Shown here: in pieces, positions 17,057 to 26,225 of the stretch
How positions within the stretch are numbered: the stretch's first letter is position 1
Layout of the letters: each line of letters begins with the position of its first letter
Assembly: GCF_004014855.1 (NCBI RefSeq)
Contig: NZ_CP034930.1
Span: 2,337,716 to 2,401,715 of the forward strand
Reading direction: 5' to 3'
Length of the DNA stretch: 64,000 nucleotides
Origin: Apibacter raozihei
GTDB taxonomy: Bacteria > Bacteroidota > Bacteroidia > Flavobacteriales > Weeksellaceae
Notes under the pieces: generated by a model
Seen by the model: only the letters and a program-made list of their open reading frames with translations
Databases searched by the model: none
Told to the model about the DNA's origin: nothing
Made by a program: the position numbers and the translations under genes

Positions 17057-19624
17057 ATGGAAGAACAAAATAACGAAAAAGCGGAATCTACCATACAGGG
17101 AGGCACAGAAAGCTTAAAGAAAATATCGGGTATGTATCAGAATTGGTTTCTGGATTACGCATCATATGTTATCTTGGAGCGGGCAATTCCCTCTATCTAT
17201 GATGGTTTAAAACCGGTTCAGAGAAGAATTTTGCACTCCATGAAAGAGCTTGAAGACGGTCGTTACAACAAAGTAGCTAATGTCGTGGGGAATACAATGA
17301 AATACCACCCGCACGGAGATGCGTCTATTACAGATGCTATAGTACAGCTTGGGCAGAAAGAATTACTCATTGATACTCAGGGAAACTGGGGAAATATATA
17401 TACTGGCGATGGTGCAGCAGCAGCGCGTTATATAGAATCCCGCCTGACTCCATTTGCACTTGAAGTGGTTTATAACCCTAAAACCACGGTTTGGCAGTCC
17501 TCTTATGACGGGCGTAATAAAGAACCAGAAAACTTACCCGTAAAATTTCCTCTTTTACTTTCACAAGGAGTAGAAGGTATTGCAGTTGGATTATCTACCA
17601 AAATATTACCCCATAATTTTTTAGAATTGGTGGATGCATCCATCGCTCATTTAAAAGGAAAAACTTTTACTTTATATCCCGATTTTCAAACCGGAGGTTT
17701 AATAGATATTTCCAATTATAATGACGGTGAAAGGGGAGGGAAAGTCAGAGCCCGGGCGAAAATATCAAATCCGGAAAAAGGAGTTTTACAGATTAGCGAA
17801 ATTCCCTACGGAACCAATACAGGCTCGTTAATAGATAGTATTATAAAAGCCAATGACAAAGGTAAAATTAAAATAAAGAAAGTTGAAGACAATACAGCTT
17901 CAGAAGTAGAAATTCTCATTCACATCACCAATGATGTTTCTCCTGATAAAATGATTGATGCCTTATATGCCTTTACAGACTGTGAAGTATCAATTTCTCC
18001 CAATGCCTGCGTTATAGATGTTGACAGGCCTGAATTCTTAACTGTTTCCGAAATTTTACGAAGAAATACCAACCATACAGTAGCTCTTTTAAAAAGTGAA
18101 TTGGAAATAGAATTGGGAGAATTACAGGAACAATGGCACTTTGCTTCTTTAGAAAGGATATTTATTGAAAACAGAATTTACCACAAAATAGAAGAAGTTT
18201 CATCCTGGGAAGAAGTCATTTCTACCATTGATAAAGGATTAAAACCTTTTACCGGACACTTGATAAGAGAAGTAACCGAAGAAGATATCACCCGGTTGAC
18301 AGAAATAAGGATTAAAAGAATTACCCGTTTTGACCTAGGAAAAGCAGAAGATAACATTCAGGCTTTAGAAGGCCGCATAGAAGAGGTCAGGTATCATCTG
18401 GCCCATCTGATTCAATACGCCATTGATTATTTTACCAATATTAAAAAGAAGTACGGTAAGGGCAAAGAGCGTAAAACGGAAATCAGGACATTTGATACGA
18501 TTGATGCCGCCAAAGTAGCTGTTGCTAATATAAAATTTTATGTCAACAGAGAAGAAGGATTTATAGGATATTCATTAAAAAAGGACGAATATCTGTTTGA
18601 TTGTTCAGACATAGATGATATCATTATCTTTAGACAAGACGGTTCAATGGTTGTTACGAAAGCTGATGCCAAAACATTTGTAGGAAAAAATATAATTCAT
18701 GTTGGGGTTTGGAAGAAGAATGACAACAGAACCATTTACAATATGATATACAGGGAAGGAAAACTGGGGCCCTGGTATATGAAAAGATTCCCGGTAACTT
18801 CCATAACACGGGACAAAGAATATGCACTGGCTTCGGATCAAAAAGGTTCTGAAATACAGTATTTTTCTGCTAATCCTAATGGAGAAGCCGAGTTAGTAAC
18901 TATTTATTTAAAACCTAGCCAGCGATTAAAAAAATTAAAGTTCGATATAGATTTTTCTGAACTCGCCATTAAAGGAAGAGCCTCACGAGGCAACCTCGTT
19001 TCAAAAAATTATGTAAAAAAAATAGAGCTTAAAGAAACCGGTGTTTCTACTTTAGCTCCAAGAAAAATCTGGTTTGATGAATCTATTCATCGTTTAAATG
19101 TAGAGGGAAGAGGAACCTATCTGGGAGCATTTAAAGGAACTGATAAAGTTTTAACACTTAATTCTCAGGGAATAGCCAAATTAAATACCTTTGACCTGCT
19201 GAATCATTTTGATGACGATTTTCTGGTGATAGAAAAATGGAACCCTGAAAAACCGATATGTTGTGTCTATTACGATGGCGAAAAGTCAATTTACTACATC
19301 AAAAGATTTTTGCTGGAAGATACGCTCAATCCTCAAACATTTTACACCTCAGAAAATTCAAGATCTTTTATTGAATGGGTGGGTACCGGCTGTAAACTTA
19401 TTGCGGACATCAATTTTGGTAAAGATAAAGAACCCGAAACAATAAACCTTGAAGATTTTATCGCGGTTAAAGGTATAAAAGCTCAGGGAAACCAGCTCTC
19501 AAAAGAAAAAATCAAAAGTATTAAAGTCGTAGAAGAAGTTCCGGAAGAAGAAGAACCTGAGGAAAATGATTCTATATCCGAAGATGATTTTGATGGAGAC
19601 GGAGAGCAAATCAATCTCTTCTGA
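17057..19624 (+). CDS. parC: DNA topoisomerase IV subunit A
   Basis: The 855-residue protein starts its core with YVILERAIPSIYDGLKPVQRR. The breakage-reunion region includes HPHGDASI and the catalytic Tyr125 in AARYIESRLTPF. A long coiled region (residues ~340-480) and a C-terminal beta-pinwheel-like part follow. The tail is very acidic (EEVPEEEEPEEND), which is common in Bacteroidota ParC. It forms the A2B2 topoisomerase IV with ParE. The tail lacks the canonical GyrA box as far as I can see, which supports ParC over GyrA. Confidence 0.9.
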   Translation: MEEQNNEKAESTIQGGTESLKKISGMYQNWFLDYASYVILERAIPSIYDGLKPVQRRILHSMKELEDGRYNKVANVVGNTMKYHPHGDASITDAIVQLGQKELLIDTQGNWGNIYTGDGAAAARYIESRLTPFALEVVYNPKTTVWQSSYDGRNKEPENLPVKFPLLLSQGVEGIAVGLSTKILPHNFLELVDASIAHLKGKTFTLYPDFQTGGLIDISNYNDGERGGKVRARAKISNPEKGVLQISEIPYGTNTGSLIDSIIKANDKGKIKIKKVEDNTASEVEILIHITNDVSPDKMIDALYAFTDCEVSISPNACVIDVDRPEFLTVSEILRRNTNHTVALLKSELEIELGELQEQWHFASLERIFIENRIYHKIEEVSSWEEVISTIDKGLKPFTGHLIREVTEEDITRLTEIRIKRITRFDLGKAEDNIQALEGRIEEVRYHLAHLIQYAIDYFTNIKKKYGKGKERKTEIRTFDTIDAAKVAVANIKFYVNREEGFIGYSLKKDEYLFDCSDIDDIIIFRQDGSMVVTKADAKTFVGKNIIHVGVWKKNDNRTIYNMIYREGKLGPWYMKRFPVTSITRDKEYALASDQKGSEIQYFSANPNGEAELVTIYLKPSQRLKKLKFDIDFSELAIKGRASRGNLVSKNYVKKIELKETGVSTLAPRKIWFDESIHRLNVEGRGTYLGAFKGTDKVLTLNSQGIAKLNTFDLLNHFDDDFLVIEKWNPEKPICCVYYDGEKSIYYIKRFLLEDTLNPQTFYTSENSRSFIEWVGTGCKLIADINFGKDKEPETINLEDFIAVKGIKAQGNQLSKEKIKSIKVVEEVPEEEEPEENDSISEDDFDGDGEQINLF

Positions 19625-19806
19625 TAGAATCATATAGCATGGTAAAGTTTTGGTTAAAAATTCAATTGAGGTACGATAGTTGATTTAAGCTATATAATTT
19701 TTAAATACCCTTATCAAATAATCTAATATATACCTTTAATATGTATCGTATAATTTAATTAGATTTGTTTATAACAATGAAGTTTAACCTATAAAAACAT
19801 AATAAT

Positions 19807-20409
19807 ATGTCATTTGAATTACCAAAACTACCTTATGAATATAATGCATTAGAGCCTAACATTGATGCAAAGACAATGGAAATCCATTTAACCAAGCACC
19901 ATGCTACTTACACCACGAATTTAAACAATGCTATCGCAGGTACTGAATTAGAAAATCTACCGATCGAAGAAGTTATTGTTAAAGGGTTTGACAAAGTACC
20001 GGTTAGAAATAACGGAGGTGGATATTTAAACCATTGTTTGTTTTGGGAATGGCTGACACCTAACGGAAAAGGAAAACCGGAAGGAGAATTGGCTCAGGCT
20101 ATTGACACTGCTTTTGGTTCATTTGATGCTTTCAAAGAAGAATTTTCAAAGGCTGCAGCAGGTAGATTTGGTTCAGGATGGGCTTGGTTAGTGGTAAAGG
20201 ACGGCAAATTATCTGTAGGTTCTACAGCCAATCAGGATAACCCTTTAATGCCAAATGTAGGAGTTTCAGGATATCCTATTCTGGGGTTAGACGTATGGGA
20301 GCATGCTTACTACTTAAATTATCAGAACAAAAGACCGGACTATATAGGAGCTTTTTTCAATGTAGTTAACTGGGATAAAGTAGCTGAACTGTATCAGAAA
20401 CATAAATAG
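19807..20409 (+). CDS. sodB: Superoxide dismutase, Fe/Mn family
   Basis: The 200-residue enzyme has the N-terminal helical hairpin with ligand His ([14 protein letters not shown]), the second ligand region ([11 protein letters not shown]) and the C-terminal ligands in [16 protein letters not shown]. Those residues bind Fe or Mn, and the enzyme converts superoxide to oxygen and peroxide in the cytoplasm. The metal cannot be decided with confidence from sequence. It is monocistronic, followed by a strong terminator. Confidence 0.93.
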   Translation: MSFELPKLPYEYNALEPNIDAKTMEIHLTKHHATYTTNLNNAIAGTELENLPIEEVIVKGFDKVPVRNNGGGYLNHCLFWEWLTPNGKGKPEGELAQAIDTAFGSFDAFKEEFSKAAAGRFGSGWAWLVVKDGKLSVGSTANQDNPLMPNVGVSGYPILGLDVWEHAYYLNYQNKRPDYIGAFFNVVNWDKVAELYQKHK

Positions 20410-20427
20410 GAAATAGTATAAATACGA

Positions 20428-20462
20428 AACCCCTCTTTTATTCTGGAAGAGGGGTTTTTTTG
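20428..20462 (+). terminator. Intrinsic terminator of the superoxide dismutase gene
   Basis: AACCCCTCTT and AAGAGGGGTT form a 10-bp stem with a 9-nt loop, followed by a run of T. Confidence 0.9.
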
Positions 20463-20482
20463 TGAAATTTTTTCAAAAAAAG

Positions 20483-20512
20483 TTGTGTATTCAAATATTA
20501 ATTGTAGCTTTG
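20483..20512 (+). promoter_or_regulatory. Bacteroidota-type promoter for the regulator/creD operon
   Basis: TTG at 20483-20485, a 19-nt gap and TAGCTTTG at 20505-20512 match the consensus. This promoter decides the downstream start: an upstream GTG at 20462 would lie before the transcription start. Confidence 0.65.
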
Positions 20513-20533
20513 TTTTTCAAAGTGCTTTATATT

Positions 20534-21190
20534 ATGAATCAAGAATTATCCCCATTAGAAAGTATTCAGGAAATTAAATCCTACATGCAGAAATCTACCC
20601 GTTTTTTGAGTTTAAGCGGTTGGAGTGGAATATGGGTAGGAAGCTGTGGAATTATTTCCGGATTGTTTGCCATGTACCTGATTAATGATTCGGATATTAA
20701 TCCTTTAAATTATCACTATTATGGAGTAGGATATCAAACGGAAAGTTTTTATTCATTAAAAGAAGTATTACGGTTTAAATTATTATTGGTGGAGATTATT
20801 ACCTTTGTGGTAGCTTTAGCCGGAGGTTTTTTCTTTTCTGTAAAAAAGGCACGAAAAGACGGAGTAATCTTTCTTAACCATGTTTTTCGCCGAATGGCAA
20901 TTAATTTTTCTATTCCTTTAGTTACCGGAGGTTTCATTTGTCTTGCTTTTATGCGGTATAATATGCTTATATTTATTGCGCCTACCACGCTGGTTTTTTA
21001 TGGAATATCTTTGCTCATGATTGCCAGAGATACGTTAGATGAAGTAAAAAAACTAGCAATTTTTGAAATATTATTAGGTATCCTTTCATTTTACTTTTTA
21101 CGATATAATATGATTATCTGGATTTTTGGATTTGGTGTTTTGCATATAGTATATGGAATTATTATGAGAAATAAATACGATAGAAAATAA
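20534..21190 (+). CDS. Six-helix membrane protein of unknown function
   Basis: The start is placed at ATG 20534 (MNQELSPLESIQEIK) because the promoter lies just upstream; a GTG at 20462 is in frame but would be untranscribed. The 218-residue product has about six membrane segments (for example WSGIWVGSCGIISGLFAMYL, VEIITFVVALAGGFFF and IWIFGFGVLHIVYGIIM). No enzymatic motif is visible. It is the first gene of a three-gene unit with a winged-helix regulator and CreD, so a role in envelope homeostasis is possible. Confidence 0.65.
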   Translation: MNQELSPLESIQEIKSYMQKSTRFLSLSGWSGIWVGSCGIISGLFAMYLINDSDINPLNYHYYGVGYQTESFYSLKEVLRFKLLLVEIITFVVALAGGFFFSVKKARKDGVIFLNHVFRRMAINFSIPLVTGGFICLAFMRYNMLIFIAPTTLVFYGISLLMIARDTLDEVKKLAIFEILLGILSFYFLRYNMIIWIFGFGVLHIVYGIIMRNKYDRK

Positions 21191-21222
21191 TTGAGCTTAT
21201 CATAAACTTACATTTTTCATTT

Positions 21223-21525
21223 ATGGAGTCAGTCAATATTAATAATCTTAACAAAATTTTTGATCATCGGATTCGAGTAGGTATTATGAGTGCATTATCC
21301 GTCAATGATTTTTTGTCTTTTAATGATTTAAAAGATCTTTTGCAGCTCACAGACGGAAATCTGGCTTCACACTTGAAAAATTTAGAAGAAAATGAATATA
21401 TTTTGGTTAAAAAAGGCTTTATCGGAAGAAAAACAAATACTACTTACAGTATTACTAAAAAAGGATCTCAGGCATTTCAAAAACATTTGGAAGCGTTAGA
21501 AAAAATCATACGCCAGTTAAAATAA
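21223..21525 (+). CDS. Winged-helix transcriptional regulator (HTH_34/MarR-like)
   Basis: The 100-residue protein is almost only a winged helix. A recognition segment DGNLASHLKNLEENEYI is followed by a wing (KGFIGRKTNTTYSITKKG) and a C-terminal dimer helix. This is the short regulator type seen next to creD in Bacteroidota. It sits 32 nt after the membrane-protein gene and 53 nt before creD, and may regulate this operon. Confidence 0.8.
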   Translation: MESVNINNLNKIFDHRIRVGIMSALSVNDFLSFNDLKDLLQLTDGNLASHLKNLEENEYILVKKGFIGRKTNTTYSITKKGSQAFQKHLEALEKIIRQLK

Positions 21526-21578
21526 ATTTTTTTAATTTTTTACTTTGTGATTCAAAGTACTTTTAATAAATAGTAAAT

Positions 21579-22967
21579 ATGGAAAATCAGGAAAATCAAT
21601 TGCAGGAACATCAAAAACCGTTAGATACGGTTAAAAAAAAGGATTCGGAAAACTCAAACAGTATACGTAAAAAAATTACAGAATCGGTAATGCTTAAAGG
21701 AGTTGTCGTCGTTCTGCTTATTTTTATCATGCTGCTGCCTACCCCTTTTATTATCAATTTAATAGGGGAACGAAAAGAGCGTAAAGAAAAAATAGTAAAA
21801 GATGAAAGCCGAAGATTTGGAGGCAATCAAACTTTATGCGGCCCATATCTAAAGTTGCCGTATCAAAAAAAGGATTCCCTGGGACGGATTACCCTTTATT
21901 ATCGGTATCTATCGCCCAAAGAGGTAAAGGTTAAAGGAAAGCTCAATCCTTTACCTAAACACAGAGGGCTTTATGATATTGTCATGTATAAAGCACAGCT
22001 GACTCTTGAAGCAAATTTTGAGTCTACAGATTATGCCAGCTTACAAAAAGATTCTAACAATTATCTTTGGAATGAGGCAGAAATGGTGTTCGGCGTTAGT
22101 GATACTAAAGGATGGGAAGGAGATTTAAATTTCAGGGTAAATAATACTACCATTCCAGTTCAGGCCGGGGAAGGATTCTCAATAGAAGAATTAGTCACCA
22201 GCAAAGAAACTCCACACTATCAAACACAGGAAATGGAAGAACTTAAAATTCCGGTTCACTTGAATCCGGAAAAGAATGTAACTGTTTCTCTGCCTATGAC
22301 ATTTAATGGGGCAGGAGAGCTAAATTTTATTCCGGTCTCCAAAAACATGCAAATAGATATTTCCACGGCATTCAAAGATTTAAAATTTACAGGAGAAGCT
22401 TCACCTAGTGAAAATGAAACAGGAAATTTACGAAACTTACACTGGAAAGTTTCTTCCTTACGAATGGAAACCTTAACTACCCAGTTTTCGGATTATGGAA
22501 AAAATAAGTTTGGAATTACTATAATACAGCCCAATAACGATTACGGAAAAACCAATCGGGTAGCTAAATATTCTGTTCTTTTTATAGGACTTACCTTTAT
22601 AACCTTCTTTTTTATAGAGATTATTAACAAACTGAAAATTCATCCGGTTCAGTATGTGCTTGTAGGATTGGCATTAAGCATATTTTATTTATTGTTACTC
22701 TCATTATCCGAATATCTAGGTTTCAACCTTTCCTATATCGTATCCTCCCTTGCGACTACCCTGCTCATTTGCTGGTTTATCAAAGGAATTGTAAAAAGTT
22801 TACGAATTACCGGGATAGTATTTGTTGTATTACTACTGGTTTATACCTATATTTTTATTATTATTCAGCTGGACGAACTGGCTTTGCTGGCAGGCAGCTG
22901 CGGATTATTTATCATTCTCGCTCTGTTAATGTATTTTTCGCGAAAAATAGACTGGAAAAACCTCTAG
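21579..22967 (+). CDS. creD: Inner-membrane protein CreD
   Basis: The 462-residue protein has the CreD plan. It has a short cytoplasmic N-terminus and one membrane helix (GVVVVLLIFIMLLPTPFIIN) followed by the ER..R..V..E motif. A periplasmic domain of about 270 residues then leads to about five C-terminal helices. CreD proteins affect envelope stability and beta-lactam response; the biochemical activity is unknown. The preceding small regulator gene is the usual partner in this phylum. Confidence 0.88.
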   Translation: MENQENQLQEHQKPLDTVKKKDSENSNSIRKKITESVMLKGVVVVLLIFIMLLPTPFIINLIGERKERKEKIVKDESRRFGGNQTLCGPYLKLPYQKKDSLGRITLYYRYLSPKEVKVKGKLNPLPKHRGLYDIVMYKAQLTLEANFESTDYASLQKDSNNYLWNEAEMVFGVSDTKGWEGDLNFRVNNTTIPVQAGEGFSIEELVTSKETPHYQTQEMEELKIPVHLNPEKNVTVSLPMTFNGAGELNFIPVSKNMQIDISTAFKDLKFTGEASPSENETGNLRNLHWKVSSLRMETLTTQFSDYGKNKFGITIIQPNNDYGKTNRVAKYSVLFIGLTFITFFFIEIINKLKIHPVQYVLVGLALSIFYLLLLSLSEYLGFNLSYIVSSLATTLLICWFIKGIVKSLRITGIVFVVLLLVYTYIFIIIQLDELALLAGSCGLFIILALLMYFSRKIDWKNL

Positions 22968-22992
22968 TCGAAAGATTGCTCTTTAGTACGAT

Positions 22993-23020
22993 ACCTCCGC
23001 AGAAAGCGGAGGTTTTTTTG
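22993..23020 (+). terminator. Intrinsic terminator after creD
   Basis: ACCTCCGC and GCGGAGGT form an 8-bp stem with an AGAAA loop and a following T run. It marks the left border of the type VI/Rhs region. Confidence 0.9.
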
Positions 23021-23165
23021 TTTACTAACTATATCAATTGTTTGGTTTTAATGATTAAACTTATTTTAAATTAATGTAATTTACTATTAATTTTTAAAAA
23101 AAATAAAGTAACTTTACCTCATAATACGATTTAATTTTAATTAATCTTTAATAAATTTACTAGTT

Positions 23166-25292
23166 ATGAGTCAGATGGACAAAAACTCCTTCCAGGCTCC
23201 CCAGGCATCCGAATTGGCTAAAAAAGCAGCCGATGCCGGCGGAGTCACCGATAAGGTAAACCAGAAACTTACCGAAGCTACCGCTCCTTTATCCGAAGCC
23301 GCCCAACAAGCTCAATCCGCTGCTTCGGAAATACAGCAGGGACTTTCCACCCTTAGCCAGAAATATTCCGATATACCCGATAGTGAACTATTCAAACCCT
23401 TAAATAACTTTACGGTCACCCCTCCCGAGGTGCTGGAAAAAGAGCTCAGGGAAGAGGCTGGTAAATACTATGCCAAATACGGAGGAGACATAGCCTCCCA
23501 GCTGCAGAACTCCCATATCGTATATGCAACGATCCAGATAGGCGGGCAGGATGTACTGAAAGACAGCCATTTTACCCTGGATATCCACCAGCGCATGGCC
23601 GACCATGATGAATTTATGATCAGCTGCTATGCCGAAGCCTTCGGAGATAAGAATGCCTACCCGATGACTAATTCGCGAAACCTGCTGGGGAAAAAATGTA
23701 CCCTTCAATTCAAGCAGTTCGGACAGTCAGCCTATGTCTTTACCGGAATCATCACCGAAATATCCAATAAAAAAGTAGACGGTCATAACAAGCTTTTTAT
23801 TAAAGGTCATGCCCCCACCATCCTGCTGGAAAACGGACAGGACTGTGAGAGCTTTGAAGATAAAACACTGGATGCCATTATAAACAAAGCTACCAATGAG
23901 TACCCGCAGGATTTGGTAGCCTGGGACCTACGTCCTAACCTGAAAGATCCGTTAAAATATACCGTACAATACCGCGAGAGCGACTGGAACTTTGTCAAAA
24001 GATTAGCGGTACGCTATGGAGAATGGCTGTATTACAACGGACAAAAAATCGTTTTTGGAGGCAGTGGAGGAAAGACCGAAGAACTGGTGGAAGAACAGGA
24101 TGTATACAGCTATGAGCTGAGTATGCGACTGGTACCCCAGAAGTTTACCTATGTAGGTTACGATGCCAAGCAGGCAAAGAACCATACGGTAAACTCGGAC
24201 AGTGTGCCCATTACCCACCAGCTGGTGAATCCTTTCCAGCAGCATGCCATCAAAGCCTCTGAAGAGGTCTATTCCAAGGTGCCTTTGTCCCTGTATAACC
24301 AGTCCTTATTAGAAAAAGGAGAGCCGGAACTCAAAGAGGCGGTAAAAAGACAGAAGCTGAGCCGCCAGAATGTATTCTTTCTGGAAGCCAGGACCAATAA
24401 TCCGAACCTGAGACTGGGGGATATTGTGAAGATGAAAGCCTGGATGCCGGGGCATGAGATATTTAAAAACGGGGAAGTTCCGTTGGAATCGTATAAAGTC
24501 ATAGAAATCAGCCACCATCAGGACATTACCGAAGGATATTACAACCAGCTGATAGGCGTACCGATGGACAATGAAGTGCCGGCCTACATGGATGAAAATG
24601 CCATACCGGAGTGCGAAGAACAATCTGCCATAGTAACCGATAATTATAATACGGATAAAAATGCAGAAGGAATGAATCAGATTAGAGTTAAGTTTCCGTG
24701 GATGAGAGGAGCAAATGAAAAGAGTCCGTGGATACGGGTAATTACTCCCTATGCAGGAAAAGGAAAGGGGTTACATATGTTACCGGAAATTGGGGAAGAG
24801 GTAATTGTAAATTTTGAAAACGGAAATGCAGAGAAGCCTATCGTTATAGGAACTATATTTAACGGTTCTGACAATTCTAAATACGGAACTGAGGGTAATT
24901 TTATGAAAGGCTTGCGTACGGTAAAGGGAAACAAAATTTTATTTAATGATAAAGATGGTAGTACTAAATTGACAGATCAGGGATTTACATCAGTAGTTTT
25001 TGATGGTAAAGGGAATTCTACTATAAATACAGCTTCTACTCAGGTGATTAATGTGGGAGGAGGCGTAGGTGAGCAAGGCCCTGAACCCCCTGCCTCAAAT
25101 TTAAAAATGGACAAAAATGGAAATATTACTATTGATGGAAAAACAAATATTACATTGAAAGTTGGGGGAAATACAATTGTTATTACGGAAAATGGGATAA
25201 CAATGAATGGGGAATCATTTAATCTTACCAGTAAAAAAAATACGATTAAAGGCGAAGGTTCATGGGATGGAGGAAATGTATTTATCAACTAA
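23166..25292 (+). CDS. vgrG: Type VI secretion tip protein VgrG (TssI)
   Basis: The 708-residue protein has a helical Ala-rich N-terminal extension (about residues 10-85). A gp27-like domain follows (YRESDWNFVKRLAVRYGEWLYY), then the OB-fold (MRGANEKSPWIRVITPYAGKGKG, about residues 517-540) and a C-terminal Gly-rich beta-helix spike. VgrG trimers cap the Hcp tube and carry effectors. The first ~1.4 kb is clearly richer in G+C (31/60 at 23401-23460) than the 3' part (19/60 at 25201-25260). This suggests a mosaic: a conserved front joined to a local tail. It starts a five-gene operon. Confidence 0.92.
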   Translation: MSQMDKNSFQAPQASELAKKAADAGGVTDKVNQKLTEATAPLSEAAQQAQSAASEIQQGLSTLSQKYSDIPDSELFKPLNNFTVTPPEVLEKELREEAGKYYAKYGGDIASQLQNSHIVYATIQIGGQDVLKDSHFTLDIHQRMADHDEFMISCYAEAFGDKNAYPMTNSRNLLGKKCTLQFKQFGQSAYVFTGIITEISNKKVDGHNKLFIKGHAPTILLENGQDCESFEDKTLDAIINKATNEYPQDLVAWDLRPNLKDPLKYTVQYRESDWNFVKRLAVRYGEWLYYNGQKIVFGGSGGKTEELVEEQDVYSYELSMRLVPQKFTYVGYDAKQAKNHTVNSDSVPITHQLVNPFQQHAIKASEEVYSKVPLSLYNQSLLEKGEPELKEAVKRQKLSRQNVFFLEARTNNPNLRLGDIVKMKAWMPGHEIFKNGEVPLESYKVIEISHHQDITEGYYNQLIGVPMDNEVPAYMDENAIPECEEQSAIVTDNYNTDKNAEGMNQIRVKFPWMRGANEKSPWIRVITPYAGKGKGLHMLPEIGEEVIVNFENGNAEKPIVIGTIFNGSDNSKYGTEGNFMKGLRTVKGNKILFNDKDGSTKLTDQGFTSVVFDGKGNSTINTASTQVINVGGGVGEQGPEPPASNLKMDKNGNITIDGKTNITLKVGGNTIVITENGITMNGESFNLTSKKNTIKGEGSWDGGNVFIN

Positions 25293-25304
25293 TAAATATA
25301 AGTT

Positions 25305-26225
25305 ATGGCAAAAATGAATTTTTGGATTCCTGATAATGATCAAGAAAGGTCTAAAGAATATGTAGATAAACTACAGCAAGAGTATAAAAATGCTCCCTTA
25401 CTAAAAGAATATGCTTTTAAAGAAAAAAAACAAATAAAATATAAACTTGATATTCAAAGTAAAATGAATGTAGGAGGAATATCTAGTGAGAATACTGTGG
25501 AAATACGTTGGGTAATTACTTTGAAAAATATCACTGATGATTCTTATACTTTTGAACTTCTAATGCTGGACAATACCATGGTTCAGACTAATAATGATGG
25601 GTTCGGGGAAATACATAAACTGGTAACCCAAATGCAAAAAGCACTTAATGAAATCATTTTTAATACCAATCGGCAAGGTGTTGTAATTAAAGTGATAAAT
25701 ATAAATACTATTAAAGAAAAATGGCAGGCAGTAAAAGCTGAAATAATAGAATATAACCGAAATATGACTAGCATTCAAGAATTATTTGCTTTGCAGGAAC
25801 AAAATTTTGAGCAGGAAGGAGGCGTTGAAAAAATGGTTAGTGCTATTGAGTTTTTTGACATTTGTTTTAATCACATCTACGGGAAGAGATTGCCATTTTC
25901 CATAAATAAGAAAATACCGAATTTTTTCAGGACTTGGGATATTCCTTTTAATATACACTATGAGAATAATAAGTATAACGAGCAAATTAATCGGATAGAA
26001 TTTTATGGTAGTCATGCCGGTTATTCAGAGAATGATATGAAAAAAGCTTACGGAAATTTTCCATTCATAAAGACAGAGAAATTATACCCACAGTATATCT
26101 ATAAAGGAAACTATAACATGAATCTCAAAGATGGGTTTATTGAAAATGGAGAAATTCTATATAGGGAAAATGTAGACCCTAAATTGAATGCTGAGATAAT
26201 CTATAAAATAAGCCGTTATGAGTGA
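25305..26225 (+). CDS. Uncharacterised T6SS-linked protein, candidate effector adaptor
   Basis: The 306-residue product follows vgrG by 12 nt and overlaps the effector gene by 8 nt. It has no signal peptide or membrane segment. It is rich in charged and aromatic residues, with a mixed alpha/beta character and a possible helical stretch from about residue 100 to 190. I recognise no family. Genes in this position in other systems often encode adaptors or chaperones that load an effector on VgrG, so that is the leading guess. A structural spike component is an alternative. Confidence 0.6.
   Translation: MAKMNFWIPDNDQERSKEYVDKLQQEYKNAPLLKEYAFKEKKQIKYKLDIQSKMNVGGISSENTVEIRWVITLKNITDDSYTFELLMLDNTMVQTNNDGFGEIHKLVTQMQKALNEIIFNTNRQGVVIKVININTIKEKWQAVKAEIIEYNRNMTSIQELFALQEQNFEQEGGVEKMVSAIEFFDICFNHIYGKRLPFSINKKIPNFFRTWDIPFNIHYENNKYNEQINRIEFYGSHAGYSENDMKKAYGNFPFIKTEKLYPQYIYKGNYNMNLKDGFIENGEILYRENVDPKLNAEIIYKISRYE

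Noticed and set aside
22769-23074. 101-codon frame overlapping the end of creD
   Set aside because: It runs through the creD coding end and its terminator in another frame and has no protein-like features.
24309-24623. Antisense frames within vgrG
   Set aside because: These are shadows of the G+C-rich coding strand, with no start signals or family likeness.
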